Positions 48,187 to 60,303 of a DNA stretch of 64,000 bases are shown here, one piece after another; position 1 is the stretch's first letter; every line of letters begins with the position of its first letter. A program made the translations under genes and the position numbers. The stretch comes from Aegilops tauschii subsp. strangulata (lineage: Eukaryota > Streptophyta > Magnoliopsida > Poales > Poaceae): contig NC_053035.3 in the NCBI RefSeq assembly GCF_002575655.3, positions 501,548,601-501,612,600 on the forward strand, in the 5' to 3' direction. The notes under the pieces were generated by a model. The model did no database searches. It was not told the origin of the DNA and worked only from the letters and a program-made list of their open reading frames with translations.

Positions 48187-48490
48187 GCAGCTCTGAGGAG
48201 GAAGTCCCAGTCGACCTACACCTCGTCGACCTTGCGGATCAGGACGGGGCGCACGTTATTCTTGTGGCGCAGCTCTGAGGAGAAGGTCGCAGTCGACCTG
48301 CACCTCGTCGTCCTTGTAGATAGGGATGGAGCGCACGTTGTATATGTGGCGCAGCTCCGAAGAGAAGGTTGCAGTCGACCTGCACCTCGTCGTCCTTGCG
48401 GAGGATGGAGCGCACGTTGTATTTGTGGCGCAGCTCCGAAGAGAAGGTTGCAGTCGACCTGCACCTCGTCATCCTCGCGGATGAGGATGT
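48187..48490. repeat. Tandem repeat, about 80 bp, four copies
   Basis: GCAGCTCTGAGGAGAAGGTC-like starts occur near 48187, 48270, 48350 and 48430, each followed by GCAGTCGACCTGCACCTCG. They lie downstream of the antisense gene. The 48000-48186 spacer has no gene. Confidence 0.85.
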
Positions 48491-48494
48491 GCTT

Positions 48495-49460
48495 CAAATT
48501 TAGGCGAGTGCTGGACTGCAGCTAAGCCCCCGAGTGTGAGGGTTGCTCACCACTCGGTAGGATTTTTGAAACTTAGGCGAGTGCTGGACTGCAACTAAGC
48601 CCCCGAGTGTGAGGGTTTCTCACCACTCGGTAGGATTTTTCAAACTTAGGCGAGTACTGGACTGCAGCTAAGCCCCCGAGTGAGAGGCTTTCTCACCACT
48701 CAGTAGGATTTTTCAAACATAGGCGAGTGTTGGACTGCAGCTAAGCCCCCGAGTGTGAGGGTTGCTCACCACTCGGTAGGATTTTTCAAACTTAAGGGAG
48801 TGCTGGACTGCAGCTAAGCCCCCGAGTGTGAGGGTTGCTCACCACTCGGTAGGATTTTTCAAACATAGGCGAGTACTGGACTGCAGCTAAGCCCCCGAGT
48901 GAGAGGCTTGCTCACCACTCAGTAGGATTTTTCAAACTTAGGCGAGTACTGGACTGCAGCTAAGCCCCCGAGTGAGAGGCTTGCTCATCACTCGGCAGGA
49001 TTTTTCAAACTTAGGCGAGTACTGGACTGCAGCTAAGGCCCCGAGTGAGAGGCTTGCTCACCACTCGGTAGGATTTTTCAAACTTAGGCGAAACGGATTC
49101 GCAGCTAAGCCTCCGACTGAGAGGCTTGCTCACCACTCGGTAGGATTTTTTAAAACTTAGGCAAAACGGATCTGCAGCTAAGCCCCCGAGTGAGAGGCTT
49201 GCTCACCACTCGGTAGGATTTTCCGAACTTAGGCGAAAACGGGTTCGCAGCTAAGCCACCCACTGGGGGATTTTTCAAACTTAGGCGAGTACTGGACTGC
49301 AGCTAAGCCCCCGAGTGAGAGGCTTGCTCACCACTCGATAGGATTTTTCAAACTTAGGCGAAACGGATTCGCAGCTAAGCCTCCAAGTGAGAGGCTTGCT
49401 CACCACTCGGTAGGATTTTTTAAAACATAGGCGAAATGGATTCGCAGCTAAGCCCCCGCT
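48495..49460. repeat. Tandem repeat, about 73 bp, roughly 14 copies
   Basis: The unit combines TTAGGCGAGTACTGGACTGC, GCTAAGCCCCCGAGTG, TTGCTCACCACTCGG and TAGGATTTTTCAAA. Later copies (from about 49087) switch to a variant with GCGAAACGGATTCGCAGC. Each unit ends with an A/T-rich tract. The array lies exactly between the convergent antisense gene and integrase. Confidence 0.9.
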
Positions 49461-49569
49461 GGGGGATTTAGAGAAAAAGGAACAACAATCGTTTATGAGA
49501 CTGTAAAAACTATGTCTTTAATAACCAAACTATAAGGTATTTCTTATTACATCTCAACAGTCTGAAAGC

Positions 49570-50663
49570 TTAAGTGTAAAAGGGGCGGAGCAGCTCCGCA
49601 TTCCAAGCGCGTGGCTCGTCTTTCTTGTGCTCGACGTTGTAAAGGTGGTACGCTCCATTGTGGAGCACTCTGGTGACAATGAAGGGGCCTTACCAAGCAG
49701 GAGCAAGCTTGTGTGGTTTCTGCTGATCCACTCGAAGAACCAAGTCTCCCTCTTGAAATGCTCGACCCCTCATGTTTCGGGCATGGAATCGACGCAAGTC
49801 TTGCTGATAGATGGTCGACCGGATCAGGGCCATCTCTCTTTCCTCTTCTAGGAGATCAATTGCATCTTGCCGTGCCTGTTCTGCTTCACCTTCTGAGAAA
49901 AGCTCGACTCGGGGTGCATTGTGAAGCAAGTCACTCGGAAGTACAGCCTCAGCTCCATAGACTAAAAAGAATGGAGTTCGACCAGTCGACCGATTAGGAG
50001 TTGTCCTCAATCCCCAAAGCACTGATGGGAGTTCATCGACCCAGGCGCCTGCTGCATGCTTAAGATCGCGCATCAATCGGGGTTTCAGTCCTTTGAGAAT
50101 CAATCCGTTTGCTCTTTCAGCTTGTGCATTCGACTGGGGGTGGGCGACTGAAGCATAGTCGACTCGAGTGCCAAACGCAGAAGGCTTTGAACTCATCAGA
50201 ATCGAAGTCGACCCATTTTCAGTGATGATGCTGTGCGAAACACCATATCTGAATGTTAACTCTCTGATGAAGCTGACAGCAGTACTGGCTTCAAGATTTT
50301 TGATGGGCTTGGCTTCAATCCATTTAGTAAACTTGTCGACTGCCACAAGCACATGAGTGAAGCCGCTCCTACCAGTCCTCAGAGGCCCAACCATATCCAA
50401 TCCCCAAACAGCAAAGGGCCAGACGAGTGGAATGGTCTTCAGGGCTGATGCAGGCTTGTGAGACATATTGGAGTAAAACTGGCAACCTTCACATTTTTCG
50501 ACTATTTCTTTCGCCATTTCATTTGCTCGTGGCCAATAAAATCCCGCTCGGTATGCTTTGGCCACGATGGTCCGAGAGGACGCATGGTGACCACAGGTCC
50601 CAAAGTGGATGTCGTTGAGGATCACTCGACCTTCTTCTGGTGTTATGCATTTCTGGCTGACTC
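49570..50663 (-). pseudogene. Tat Gypsy integrase domain
   Basis: Minus strand. A zinc-binding HHCC region (HFGTCGHHASSRTI to CEGCQFY) is followed by a core with GLDMVGPL (first Asp), ITENG at the second acidic position where the family has Asp (codon GAA, complement at 50218-50220), and NAQAERAN carrying the Glu. The RTTPNRSTGRTPF segment is conserved. A TAA at 49690-49692 replaces a Glu codon shortly before the true C-terminus (RPFYT, stop near 49570). The sequence is continuous with the RNase H exon across the LINE insertion at 50664/63397. It would integrate cDNA if intact. Confidence 0.85.
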
Positions 50664-51771
50664 CAGTTACACTTTTTTTCGACTATGTACTGTGAAGCAA
50701 AAGCTCCACAGTCTTTTATTTAATATTAAAAGAATAGAGGTCCACCTATATACAAACTAGAAAGGCAGAAAAGAAACTTACCTACTTACCTATGCTACAA
50801 AATACAACAATCTAAGGAAGATTATTAACCCTAGCTAAGAAAGCAGGTTTAACACTCTCCCTCACTCTATGGTACAACAAGTTGATATCATGTACAAATT
50901 TACCCCTCCACACGCCAAACGAGGCCCTCTCTGATCTGAAGATCTTCCCATTCCTAGTAGTCCAAATGCACCAGGCCACAGTGAGCATAACCTCAAAGAA
51001 GAATGGTTGCTGAAAATTCTTCTTGGCGTGCAAAAGGCAGGAGGTCACATCCTGTCCGCCCAACCAATCAATCTGGAGATAAGACCAGACCCGTTGACTG
51101 AAATTGCAGTTGAAGAAGAGATGGAACCTATCCTCATGCAGACGGGCAGGACAAAGTACACAAATATTATCCTCTTGATTAGTTCTCCAATGTCTCCTGA
51201 GAAGGAGGCCTTGAGTGTTTAGGCGATCAAAAAAGAGCAACCAACCAAAAACCATGATTTTCATCGTGCATGAACTTCTCCAAAGCCAAACACAAGGCGT
51301 AATTGTCGGAAGGTGTGTGTGCATTATGGTGTAAAAGCTCTTAGCAGAGTAACCAGTCTTTGAAGGCCAAGACTACACATCAGGAGCAGTAGCATCTCTT
51401 TGCAACATAGTGACCCAAAGAAGGAGGTGATCAAGTTCTGAAGCTGTTGCGCTCGAGATTGGCAAATGAAACATTGATGTCACATCCTCAGAATCCAGGA
51501 AATCCATGCCAGAGATCTTGTCATCCTTGAAAAAGCAGAATAAGTGAGGCAGCCGGTCCCGAAGTGGTCTGTTTGAATTGTGTAGTATCCAACTGTCAGA
51601 CCAGAACAAAATAGAATCTCCCTGATTCACAGTGGCTGTAGAGATTGCTCTGCAAGAATCAGCCAGCTTGAAAACGTCCCTCCACCAGAAAGAGCCACAC
51701 AACACCGTGGCCTGGGGTACAACACCATCATAATAAGAGTTCCAGATAAGAGAGACCCAAGGGATGTCTTC

Positions 51772-53490
51772 TGAAGGAAATATGCCCTAGAGGCAATAAT
51801 AAAGTTATTATTTATTTCCTTATATCATGATAAATGTTTATTATTCATGCTAGAGTTGTATTAACCGGAAACATAATAAATGTGTGAATACATAGACAAG
51901 CAGAGTGTCACTAGTATGCCTCTACTGGACTAGCTCGTTAATCAAAGATGGTTATGTTTCCTAGCCATAGACATGAGTTGTCATTTGATTAACGGGATCA
52001 CCTCATTAGGAGAATGACGTGATTGACTTGACCCATTCCATTAGCTTAGCACTCGATCGTTTAGTATGTTGCTATTGCTTTCTTCATGACTTATACATGT
52101 TCCTATGACTATGAGATTATGCAACTCCCGTTTACCGGAGGAACACTTTGTGTGCTACCAAACGTCACAACGTAACTGGGTGATTATAAACGTGCTCTAC
52201 AGGTGTCTCCAAAGGTACTTGTTGGGTTGGCGTATTTCGAGATTAGGATTTGTCACTCCGATTGTCGGAGAGGTATCTTTGGGCCCACTGTGTAATGCAC
52301 ATCACTATAAGCCTTGCAAGCATTGTAACTAATGAGTTAGTTGCGGGATGATGTATTACGGAACGAGTAAAGGGACTTGCCGGTAACGAGATTGAACTAG
52401 GTATCGAGATACCGACGATCGAATCTCGGGCAAGTAACATACCGATGACAAAGGGAACAACGTATGTTGTTATGCGGTCTGACCGATAAAGATCTTCGTA
52501 GAATATGTGGGAACCAATATGAGCATCCAGGTTCCGCTATTGGTTATTGACCGGAGAGGTGTCTCGGTCATGTCTACATAGTTCTCGAACCCGTAGGGTC
52601 CGCACGCTTAGTGTTATGATGACGGTTATATTATGAGTTTATGTGTTTTGATGTACCGAAGGAGTTCGGAGTCCCGGATGAGATCGGGGACATGACGAGG
52701 AGTCTCGAAATTGTCGAGACGTAAAGATCGATATATTGGACAACTATATTCGGACTTCTGAAAGGTCCCGAGTAATTCGGGTATTTTTCGGAGTACCGGA
52801 GAGTTACGGGAATTCGTATTGGGCCTTAATGGGCCATACGGAAAAGGAGAGAAAAACTCCAAAGGATGGCCACACCCCTCCCCATGGACTAGTCCGAATT
52901 GGACTAGGGAGGGGGGCGCCCCCTTCCTTCTTTCTCCTTCTCCCTTCCCTTCTCCTACTCCAACAAGGAAAGGAGGAGTCCTACTCCCGGTGGGAGTAGG
53001 ACTCCCCCCTTGGCGCGCCCTCCTCCTAGGCCGGCCTCCTTCCCCCTTGCTCCTTTATATACGGGGGCAGGGGGGCACCCCATAGACACAACAATTGATC
53101 TATTGATCTCTTAGCCGTGTGCGGTGCCCCCCTCCACCATATTACACCTCGATAATATCGTAGCGGTGCTTAGGCGAAGCCCTGCGTCGGTAGAACATCA
53201 TCATCGTCACCACGCCGTCGTGCTGACGAAACTCTCCCTCAACACTCGGCTTGATCGGAGTTCGAGGGACGTCATCGAGCTGAACGTGTGCTGAACTCGG
53301 AGGTGCCGTACGTTCGGTACTTGATCGGTCGGATCGTGAAGACGTACGACTACATCAACCGCGTTGTGTTAACGCTTCCGCTTTCGGTCTACGAGGGTAC
53401 GTGGACAACACTCCCCCCTCTCGTTGCTATGCATCACCATGATCTTGTGTGTTCGTAGGAAATTTTTTGAAATTACTACGTTCCCCATCA
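51772..53490 (+). repeat. 5' LTR of plus-strand Copia
   Basis: 1,719 bp. It contains a perfect 11-bp hairpin (52978-52988 with 52992-53002), the TATA box TTTATATA at 53054-53061, and a 10-bp inverted repeat around the expected transcript start (GGGGGGCACC 53070-53079 with GGTGCCCCCC 53123-53132). Confidence 0.92.
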
Positions 53491-54740
53491 GTGGCATCCG
53501 AGTCTGGTTTTATGTGTTGATGCTATGCACGAGTAGAACACAAGTGAGTTGTGGGCGATATAAGTCATACTGCTTACCAGCATGTCATACTTTGGTTCGG
53601 CGGTATTGTGAGATGAAGCGGCCCGGACCGACATTACGCGTACGCTTACGCGAGACTGGTTTCACCGTTGCGAGCACTCGTTGCTTAAAGGTGACTGGCG
53701 GGTGTCTGTCTCTCTAACTTTAGTTGAACCAAGTGTGGCTACGCCCGGTCCTTGCGAAGGTTAAAACAGCACCAACTTGACAAACTATCGTTGTGGTTTT
53801 GATGCGTAGGTAAGAACGGTTCTTGCTAAGCCCGTAGCAGCCACGTAAAACTTGCAACAACAAAGTAGAGGACGTCTAACTTGTTTTTGCAGGGCATGTT
53901 GTGATGTGATATGGTCAAGACATGATGCTATATTTTATTGTATGAGATGATCATGTTTTGTAACCGAGTTATCGGCAACTGGCAGGAGCCATATGGTTGT
54001 CGCTTTATTGTATGCAATGCAATCGCCATGTAATTGTTTTACTTTATCACTAAGCGGTAGCGATAGTCGTAAAAGCAATAAGTTGGCGAGACAACAACGA
54101 TACTACGATGGAGATCAAGGTGTCGCGCCGGTGACGATGGTGATCATGATGGTGCTTCGGAGATGGAGATCACAAGCACAAGATGATGATGGCCATATCA
54201 TATCACTTATATTGATTGCATGTGATGTTAATCTTTTATGCATCTTATCTTGCTTTGATTGACGGTAGCATTATAAGATGATCTCTCACTAAAATTTCAA
54301 GATAAAAGTGTTCTCCCTGAGTATGCACCATTGCGAAAGTTCTTCGTGCTGAGACACCACGTGATGATCGGGTGTGATAGGCTCTACGTTCAAATACAAC
54401 GGGTGCAAAACAGTTGCACACGCGGAATACTCAGGTTAAACTTGACGAGCCTAGCATATGCAGATATGGCCTCGGAACACAGAGACCGAAAGGTCGAGCG
54501 TGAATCATATAGTGGATATGATCAACATAGTGATGTTCACCGTTGAAACTACTCCATCTCACGTGATGATCGGACATGGTTTAGTTGATATGGATCACGT
54601 GATCACTTAGAGGATTAGAGGGATGTCTATCTAAGTGGGAGTTCTCAAGTAATATGATTAATTGAACTTAAATTTATCATGAACTTAGTCCTGATAGTAT
54701 TTTGCAAATTATGTTGTAGATCATTAGCGCGCGTTGTTGC
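53491..54740 (+). other. PBS and leader of plus-strand Copia
   Basis: The PBS begins at 53492, directly after the LTR. It is a variant of the initiator-Met tRNA site. The 1.2-kb leader has no coding signal and is homologous, in reverse, to 41350-42466 plus 22165-22266. Confidence 0.8.
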
Positions 54741-54746
54741 TTCCCT

Positions 54747-57700
54747 GTGTTTAATTTTGATATGTTCCTAGAGAAAATTATGTTGAAAGATGTTTGTAGC
54801 AAAGATGCGGATTGGATCCGTGATCTGAGGATTATCCTCATTGCTGCACAGAAGAATTATGTCCTTGATGCACCGCTAGGTGACAGACCTACTGCAGGAG
54901 CAGATGCAGACGTTATGAACGTTTGGCTAGCTCAATATGATGACTACTTGATAGTTTAGTGCACCATGCTTAATGGCTTAGAATCGGGACTTCAAAGACG
55001 TTTTGAACGTCATGGACCATATGAGATGTTCCAGGAGTTGAAGTTAATATTTCAAGCAAATACCCGAGTTGAGAGATATGAAGTCTCCAACAAGTTCTAT
55101 AGCTAAAAGATGGAGGAGAATAGCTCAAGCAGTGAGCATGTGCTCAGATTGTCTGGATACTACAATCGCTTGAATCAAGTGGAGTTAATCTTCCAGATAA
55201 AATAGTGATTGGCAGAATTCTCTAGTCACCATCACCAAGTTAGTAGAACTTCGTGATGAACTATAGTATGCAAGGGATGACGGAAGTAATTCCCGAGCTC
55301 TTCGTGATGAAATCGACGAAGGTAGAAATCAAGAAAAACATCAAGTGTTGATGGTTGACGAAACCACTAGTTTCAAGAAAAGGGCAAAGGGATAGAAGGG
55401 GAACTTCAAAAAGAATGGCAAGCAAGTTGCTACTCAAGTGAAGAAGCCCAAGTATGTACCTAATCCTGAGACTAAGTGCTTCTACTACAAAGGGACTGGT
55501 CACTGGAAGCGGAACTGCCCCAAGTATTTGGTGGATAAGAAGGATGTCAAAGTGAACAAAGGTATATTGGATATACGTGTTATTGATGTGTACTTACTAG
55601 TGTTTATAGCAACCCCTCAGTATTTGATACTGGTTCAGTTGCTAAAGAGTAGTAACTCAAAACGGGAGTTGCATGAACATGAACTAGTTAAGGATGAAGT
55701 GACGATGTGTATTGGAAGTGGTTCCAAGATTGATATGATCATCATCGCACACTCCCTATACTTTCGGGATTAGTGTTGAACCTAAATAAGTGTTATTTGG
55801 TGTTTGCGTTGAGCATGAATATGATTTGATCATGTTTGTTGCAATACGGTTATTCATTTAAAATAGAGAATAATTGTTGTTCTGTTTACATGAATAAAAC
55901 CTTCTATGGTTATACACCCAATAAAATGGTTTGTTGGATCTCGATCGTAGTGATACACATATTCATAATAATGAAGCCAAAAGATGCAAAGTTAATAATG
56001 ATAGTGCAACTTATTTGTGGCACTGCCGTTTAGGTCATATTGGTGTAAAGCGCCTGAAGAAACTCCATACTGATGGGATTTTGGAATCACTTGATTATGA
56101 ATCACTTGATGCTTGCGAACCATGCCTCATGGGCAAGATGACTAATACACTGTTCTTCGGAACTATGGAGAGAGCAACAGATTTGTTGGAAATCATACAT
56201 ACAGATGTATGTGATCCGATGAATATTGAGGCTCGTAGCAGGCATCATTAATTTCTGACCTTCACAGATGATTTGAGCAGATATGGGTATATCTACTTAA
56301 TGAAACAGAAGTCTGAAACATTTGAAAAGTTCATATAATTTCAGAGTGAAGTGGAAAATCATCGTAACAAGAAAATAAAGTTTCTACGATCTGATCGTGG
56401 AGAAGAGTATTTGAGTTACGAGTTTGGCCTTCAGTAAAAACAATGTGAAATAGTTTCACTACTCACGCCACCTGGAACACAACAGTAATGGTGTGTCCGA
56501 ACATCGTAACCGTACTTTATTAGATATGGTGCAATATATGATGTCTCTTACCGATCTACCACTATCGTTTTGGGGTTATGCATTAGAGACAGCTACATTC
56601 ACGTTAAATAGGGTACCCTCTAAATCCATTGAGACGACATCTTATGAACTGTGGTTTGGCAAGAAACCAAAGTTGTAGTTTCTTAAAGTTTGGGGTTGCG
56701 ATGCTTATGTGAAAAAGTTTCATCCTGATAAGCTCAAACCCAAATCGGAGAAATGTGTCTTCATAGGATACCCAAAGGAGACAGTTGGGTACACCTTCTA
56801 TCACAGATCCGAAGGCAAGACATTCGTTGCTAAGTATGGATCCTTTCTAGAGAAGGAGTTTCTCTCGAAAGAAGTGAGTGGAAGGAAAGTAGAACTTGAT
56901 GAGGTAATTGTACCTGCTCCCTTATTGGAAAGTAGTTCATCGCAGAAACCAGTTTCTATGACGCCTATACCAATTAGTGAGGAAGTTAATGATGATGATC
57001 ATGGAACTTCAGATCAAGTTATTACTGAACCTCGTAGGTCAACCAGAGTAAGATCCGCACCAGAGTGGTACGGTAATCCTGTTCTGGAGGTTATGTTACT
57101 AGACCATGACGAACCTACGAACTATGAAGAAGCAATGGTGAGCCCAGATTCCGCAAAATAGCTTGAGGCCATGAAATCTGAGATGAGATCCATGTATGAG
57201 AACAAAGTATGGACTTTGATTGACTTGCCCAATGATCGGCAAGCCATTGAGATTAAATGGATCTTCAAGAGGAAGACAGACACTAATAGTAGTGTTACTA
57301 TCTACAAAGCTAGAATTGTCGCAAAAGGTTTTCGACAAGTTTAAGGTGTTGACTACGATGAGAGTTTGTCACTCGTATCTATGCTTAAGTCTGTCCGAAT
57401 CATGTTAGCAATTGCCGCATTTTATGAAATCTGGCAAATGGATAAACAAAACTGCATTCCTTAATGGATTTATTAAAGAAGAGTTGTATATGATGCAACC
57501 AGAAGGTTTTGTCAATCCTAAAGGTGCTAACAAAATATGCAAGCTGCAGCGATCCATCTATGGACTGGTGCAAGTATCTCGGAAGTTGGAATATACGCTT
57601 TGATAAGTTGATCAAAGGTATAGTTTTATACAGACTTGCGGTGAAGCCTGTATTTACAAGAAAGTGAGTGGGAGCACTACAACATTTCTGATAAGTATAT

Positions 57701-58400
57701 GTGAATGACATATTGTTGATCGGAAATAATGTAGAATTATTCTGCAAAGCATAAAGGAGTGTTTGAAAGGAGTTTTTCAAAGAAAGACCTCGGTGAAGCT
57801 GCTTACATATTGAGCATCAAGATCTATAGAGATAGATCAAAACGCTTGATAAGTTTTTTCAATAAGTACATACCTTAACAAGATTTTGAAGTGGTTCAAA
57901 ATGGAACAGTCAAAGAAAGAGTTTCTTGGCTGTGTTACAAGGTGTGAAATTGAGTAAGACTCAAAGCCCGACCACGGCAGAAGATAAAAAAAGAATGAAA
58001 GTCATTCCCTATGCCTCGGCCATAGGTTCTATGAAGTATGCCATGCTGTGTACCAGATCTATTGTATACCCTACACTGATTTTGGCAAGGGAGTACAATT
58101 GTGATCTAGGAGTAGATCACTGGACAGCGGTCAAAATTATCCTTACTAGAATAAGGATATGTTTCTCGATTATGGAAGTGACAAAAGGTTCGTTGTAAAG
58201 GGTTACGTCGATGCAAGTTTTGACACTAATCTAGATGACTCTAAGTCTCGGTCTAGATACATATTAAAATTGGGAGCAATTAGCTAGAGTAGCTCCGTGC
58301 AGAGCATTATAGACATAGAAATTTGCAAAATACTTACGGATCTAAATGTGACAGACCCGTTGACTAAAATTATCTCACAAGCAAAACATGATCACACCTT
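54747..58400 (+). pseudogene. Copia gag-pol, heavily decayed
   Basis: Recognisable in order: gag (LRIILIAAQKNYVLDAPLG at about 54821-54880); a CCHC knuckle near 55477-55518 whose second Cys is Tyr (CFYYKGTGHWKRNC); a frameshifted protease region; GAG-pre-integrase (LWHCRLGHIG, about 56020); integrase core pieces (IIHTDVCDPM, FLRSDRGEEYL, SEHRNRTLLDMV); reverse transcriptase pieces (IKWIFKRKTD, IYKARIVAKGFRQV); and a final RNase-H-like region (57960-58320). At least a dozen stops and several frameshifts occur. The gag start codon region is also altered. Confidence 0.88.
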
Positions 58401-58583
58401 AGTACTCTTTGGGTGTTAATCACATAGCAATGTGAACTAGATTACTGACTCTAGTAAACCCTTTGGGTGTTGATCACATGACGATGTGAACTATGGGTGT
58501 TAATCACATGGTGATGTGAACTATTGATGTTAAATCACATGGCGATGTGAACTAGATTATTGACTCTAGTGCAAGTGGGAGAC

Positions 58584-60303
58584 TGAAGGAAATATGCCCT
58601 AGAGGCAATAATAAAGTTATTATTTATTTCCTTATATCATGATAAATGTTTATTATTCATGCTAGAATTGTATTAACCAGAAACATAATACATGTGTGAA
58701 TACATAGACAAGCAGAGTGTCACTAGTATGCCTCTACTGGACTAGCTCGTTAATCAAAGATGGTTATGTTTCCTAGCCATAGACATCAGTTGTCATTTGA
58801 TTAATGGGATCACCTCATTAGGAGAATGACGTGATTGACTTGACCCATTCCATTAGCTTAGCACTCGGTCGTTTAGTATGTTGCTATTGCTTTCTTCATG
58901 ACTTATACATGTTCCTATGACTATGAGATTATGCAACTCCCGTTTACCGGAGGAACACTTTGTGTGCTACCAAACGTCACAACGTAACTGGGTGATTATA
59001 AAGGTGCTCTACAGGTGTCTCCAAAGGTACTTGTTGGGTTGGCGTATTTCGAGATTAGGATTTGTCACTCCGATTGTCGGAGAGGTATCTCTGGGCCCAC
59101 TTTGTAATGCACATCACTATAAGCCTTGCAAGCATTGTAACTAATCAGTTAATTACGGGATGATGTATTACGGAACGAGTAAAGAGACTTGCCAGTAACG
59201 AGATTGAACTAGGTATCGAGATACCGACGATCGAATCTCGGGCAAGTAACATACCGATGACAAAGGGAACAATGTATGTTGTTATGCGGTCTGACCGATA
59301 AAGATCTTCGTAGAATATGTGGGAACCAATATGAGCATCCAGGTTCCGCTGTTGGTTATTGACCGGAGAGGTGTCTCGGTCATGTCTACATAGTTCTCGA
59401 ACCCGTAGGGTCCGCACGCTTAACGTTATGATGACGGTTATATTATGAGTTTATGTGTTTTGATGTACCGAAGGAGTTCGGAGTCCCGGATGAGATCGGG
59501 GACATGACGAGGAGTCTCGAAATGGCCGAGACGTAAAGATCAATATATTGGATGACTATATTCGGACTTCGGAAAGGTTCCGAGTGATTCGGGTATTTTT
59601 TGGAGTACCGGAGAGTTACGGGAATTCGTATTGGGCCTTAATAGGCCATACGGTAAAGGAGAGAAAAGCTCCAAAGGGTGGCCGCACCCCTCCCCATGGA
59701 CTAGTCCGAATTGGACTAGGGAGGGGGGGCGCCCCCTTCCTTCTTTCTCCTTCTCCCTTCCCTTCTCCTACTCCAACAAGGAAAGGAGGAGTCCTACTCC
59801 TGGTGGGAGTAGGACTCCCCCCTTGGCACGCCCTCCTCCTAGGCCGGCCGCCTTCCCCCTTGCTCCTTTATATACGGGGGCAGGGGGGCACCCCATAGAC
59901 ACAACAATTGATCTATTGATCTCTTAGCCGTGTGCGGTGCCCCCCTCCACCATATTACACCTCGATAATATCGTAGCGGTGCTTAGGCGAAGCCCTGCGT
60001 CGGTAGAACATCATCGTCGTCACCACGCCGTCGTGCTGACGAAACTCTCCCTCAACACTCGGCTGGATCGGAGTTCGAGGGACGTCATCGAGCTGAACGT
60101 GTGCTGAACTCGGAGGTGCCGTACGTTCGGTACTTGATCGGTCGGATCGTGAAGACGTACGACTACATCAACCGCGTTGTGTTAACGCTTCCGCTTTCGG
60201 TCTACGAGGGTACGTGGACAACACTCTCCCCTCTCGTTGCTATGCATCACCATGATCTTGCGTGTTCGTAGGAATTTTTTTGAAATTATTACGTTCCCCA
60301 TCA
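58584..60303 (+). repeat. 3' LTR of plus-strand Copia
   Basis: 1,720 bp, near-identical to the 5' LTR, with the same hairpin, TATA box and transcript-start inverted repeat. Confidence 0.92.

Larger units (their letters stand above)
51772..60303 (+). mobile_element. Copia retrotransposon (Angela/WIS/BARE-like), complete but dead
   Basis: LTRs 51772-53490 and 58584-60303 start TGAAGGAAATATGCCC and end CGTTCCCCATCA. The target duplication TCTTC is at 51767-51771 and 60304-60308. The PBS TGGCATCCGAG is at 53492-53502 and the PPT AAGTGGGAGAC at about 58573-58583. By eye about forty substitutions separate the LTRs (about 2.4%). The interior is riddled with stops. The family name is from memory of LTR starts. 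Confidence 0.9.
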
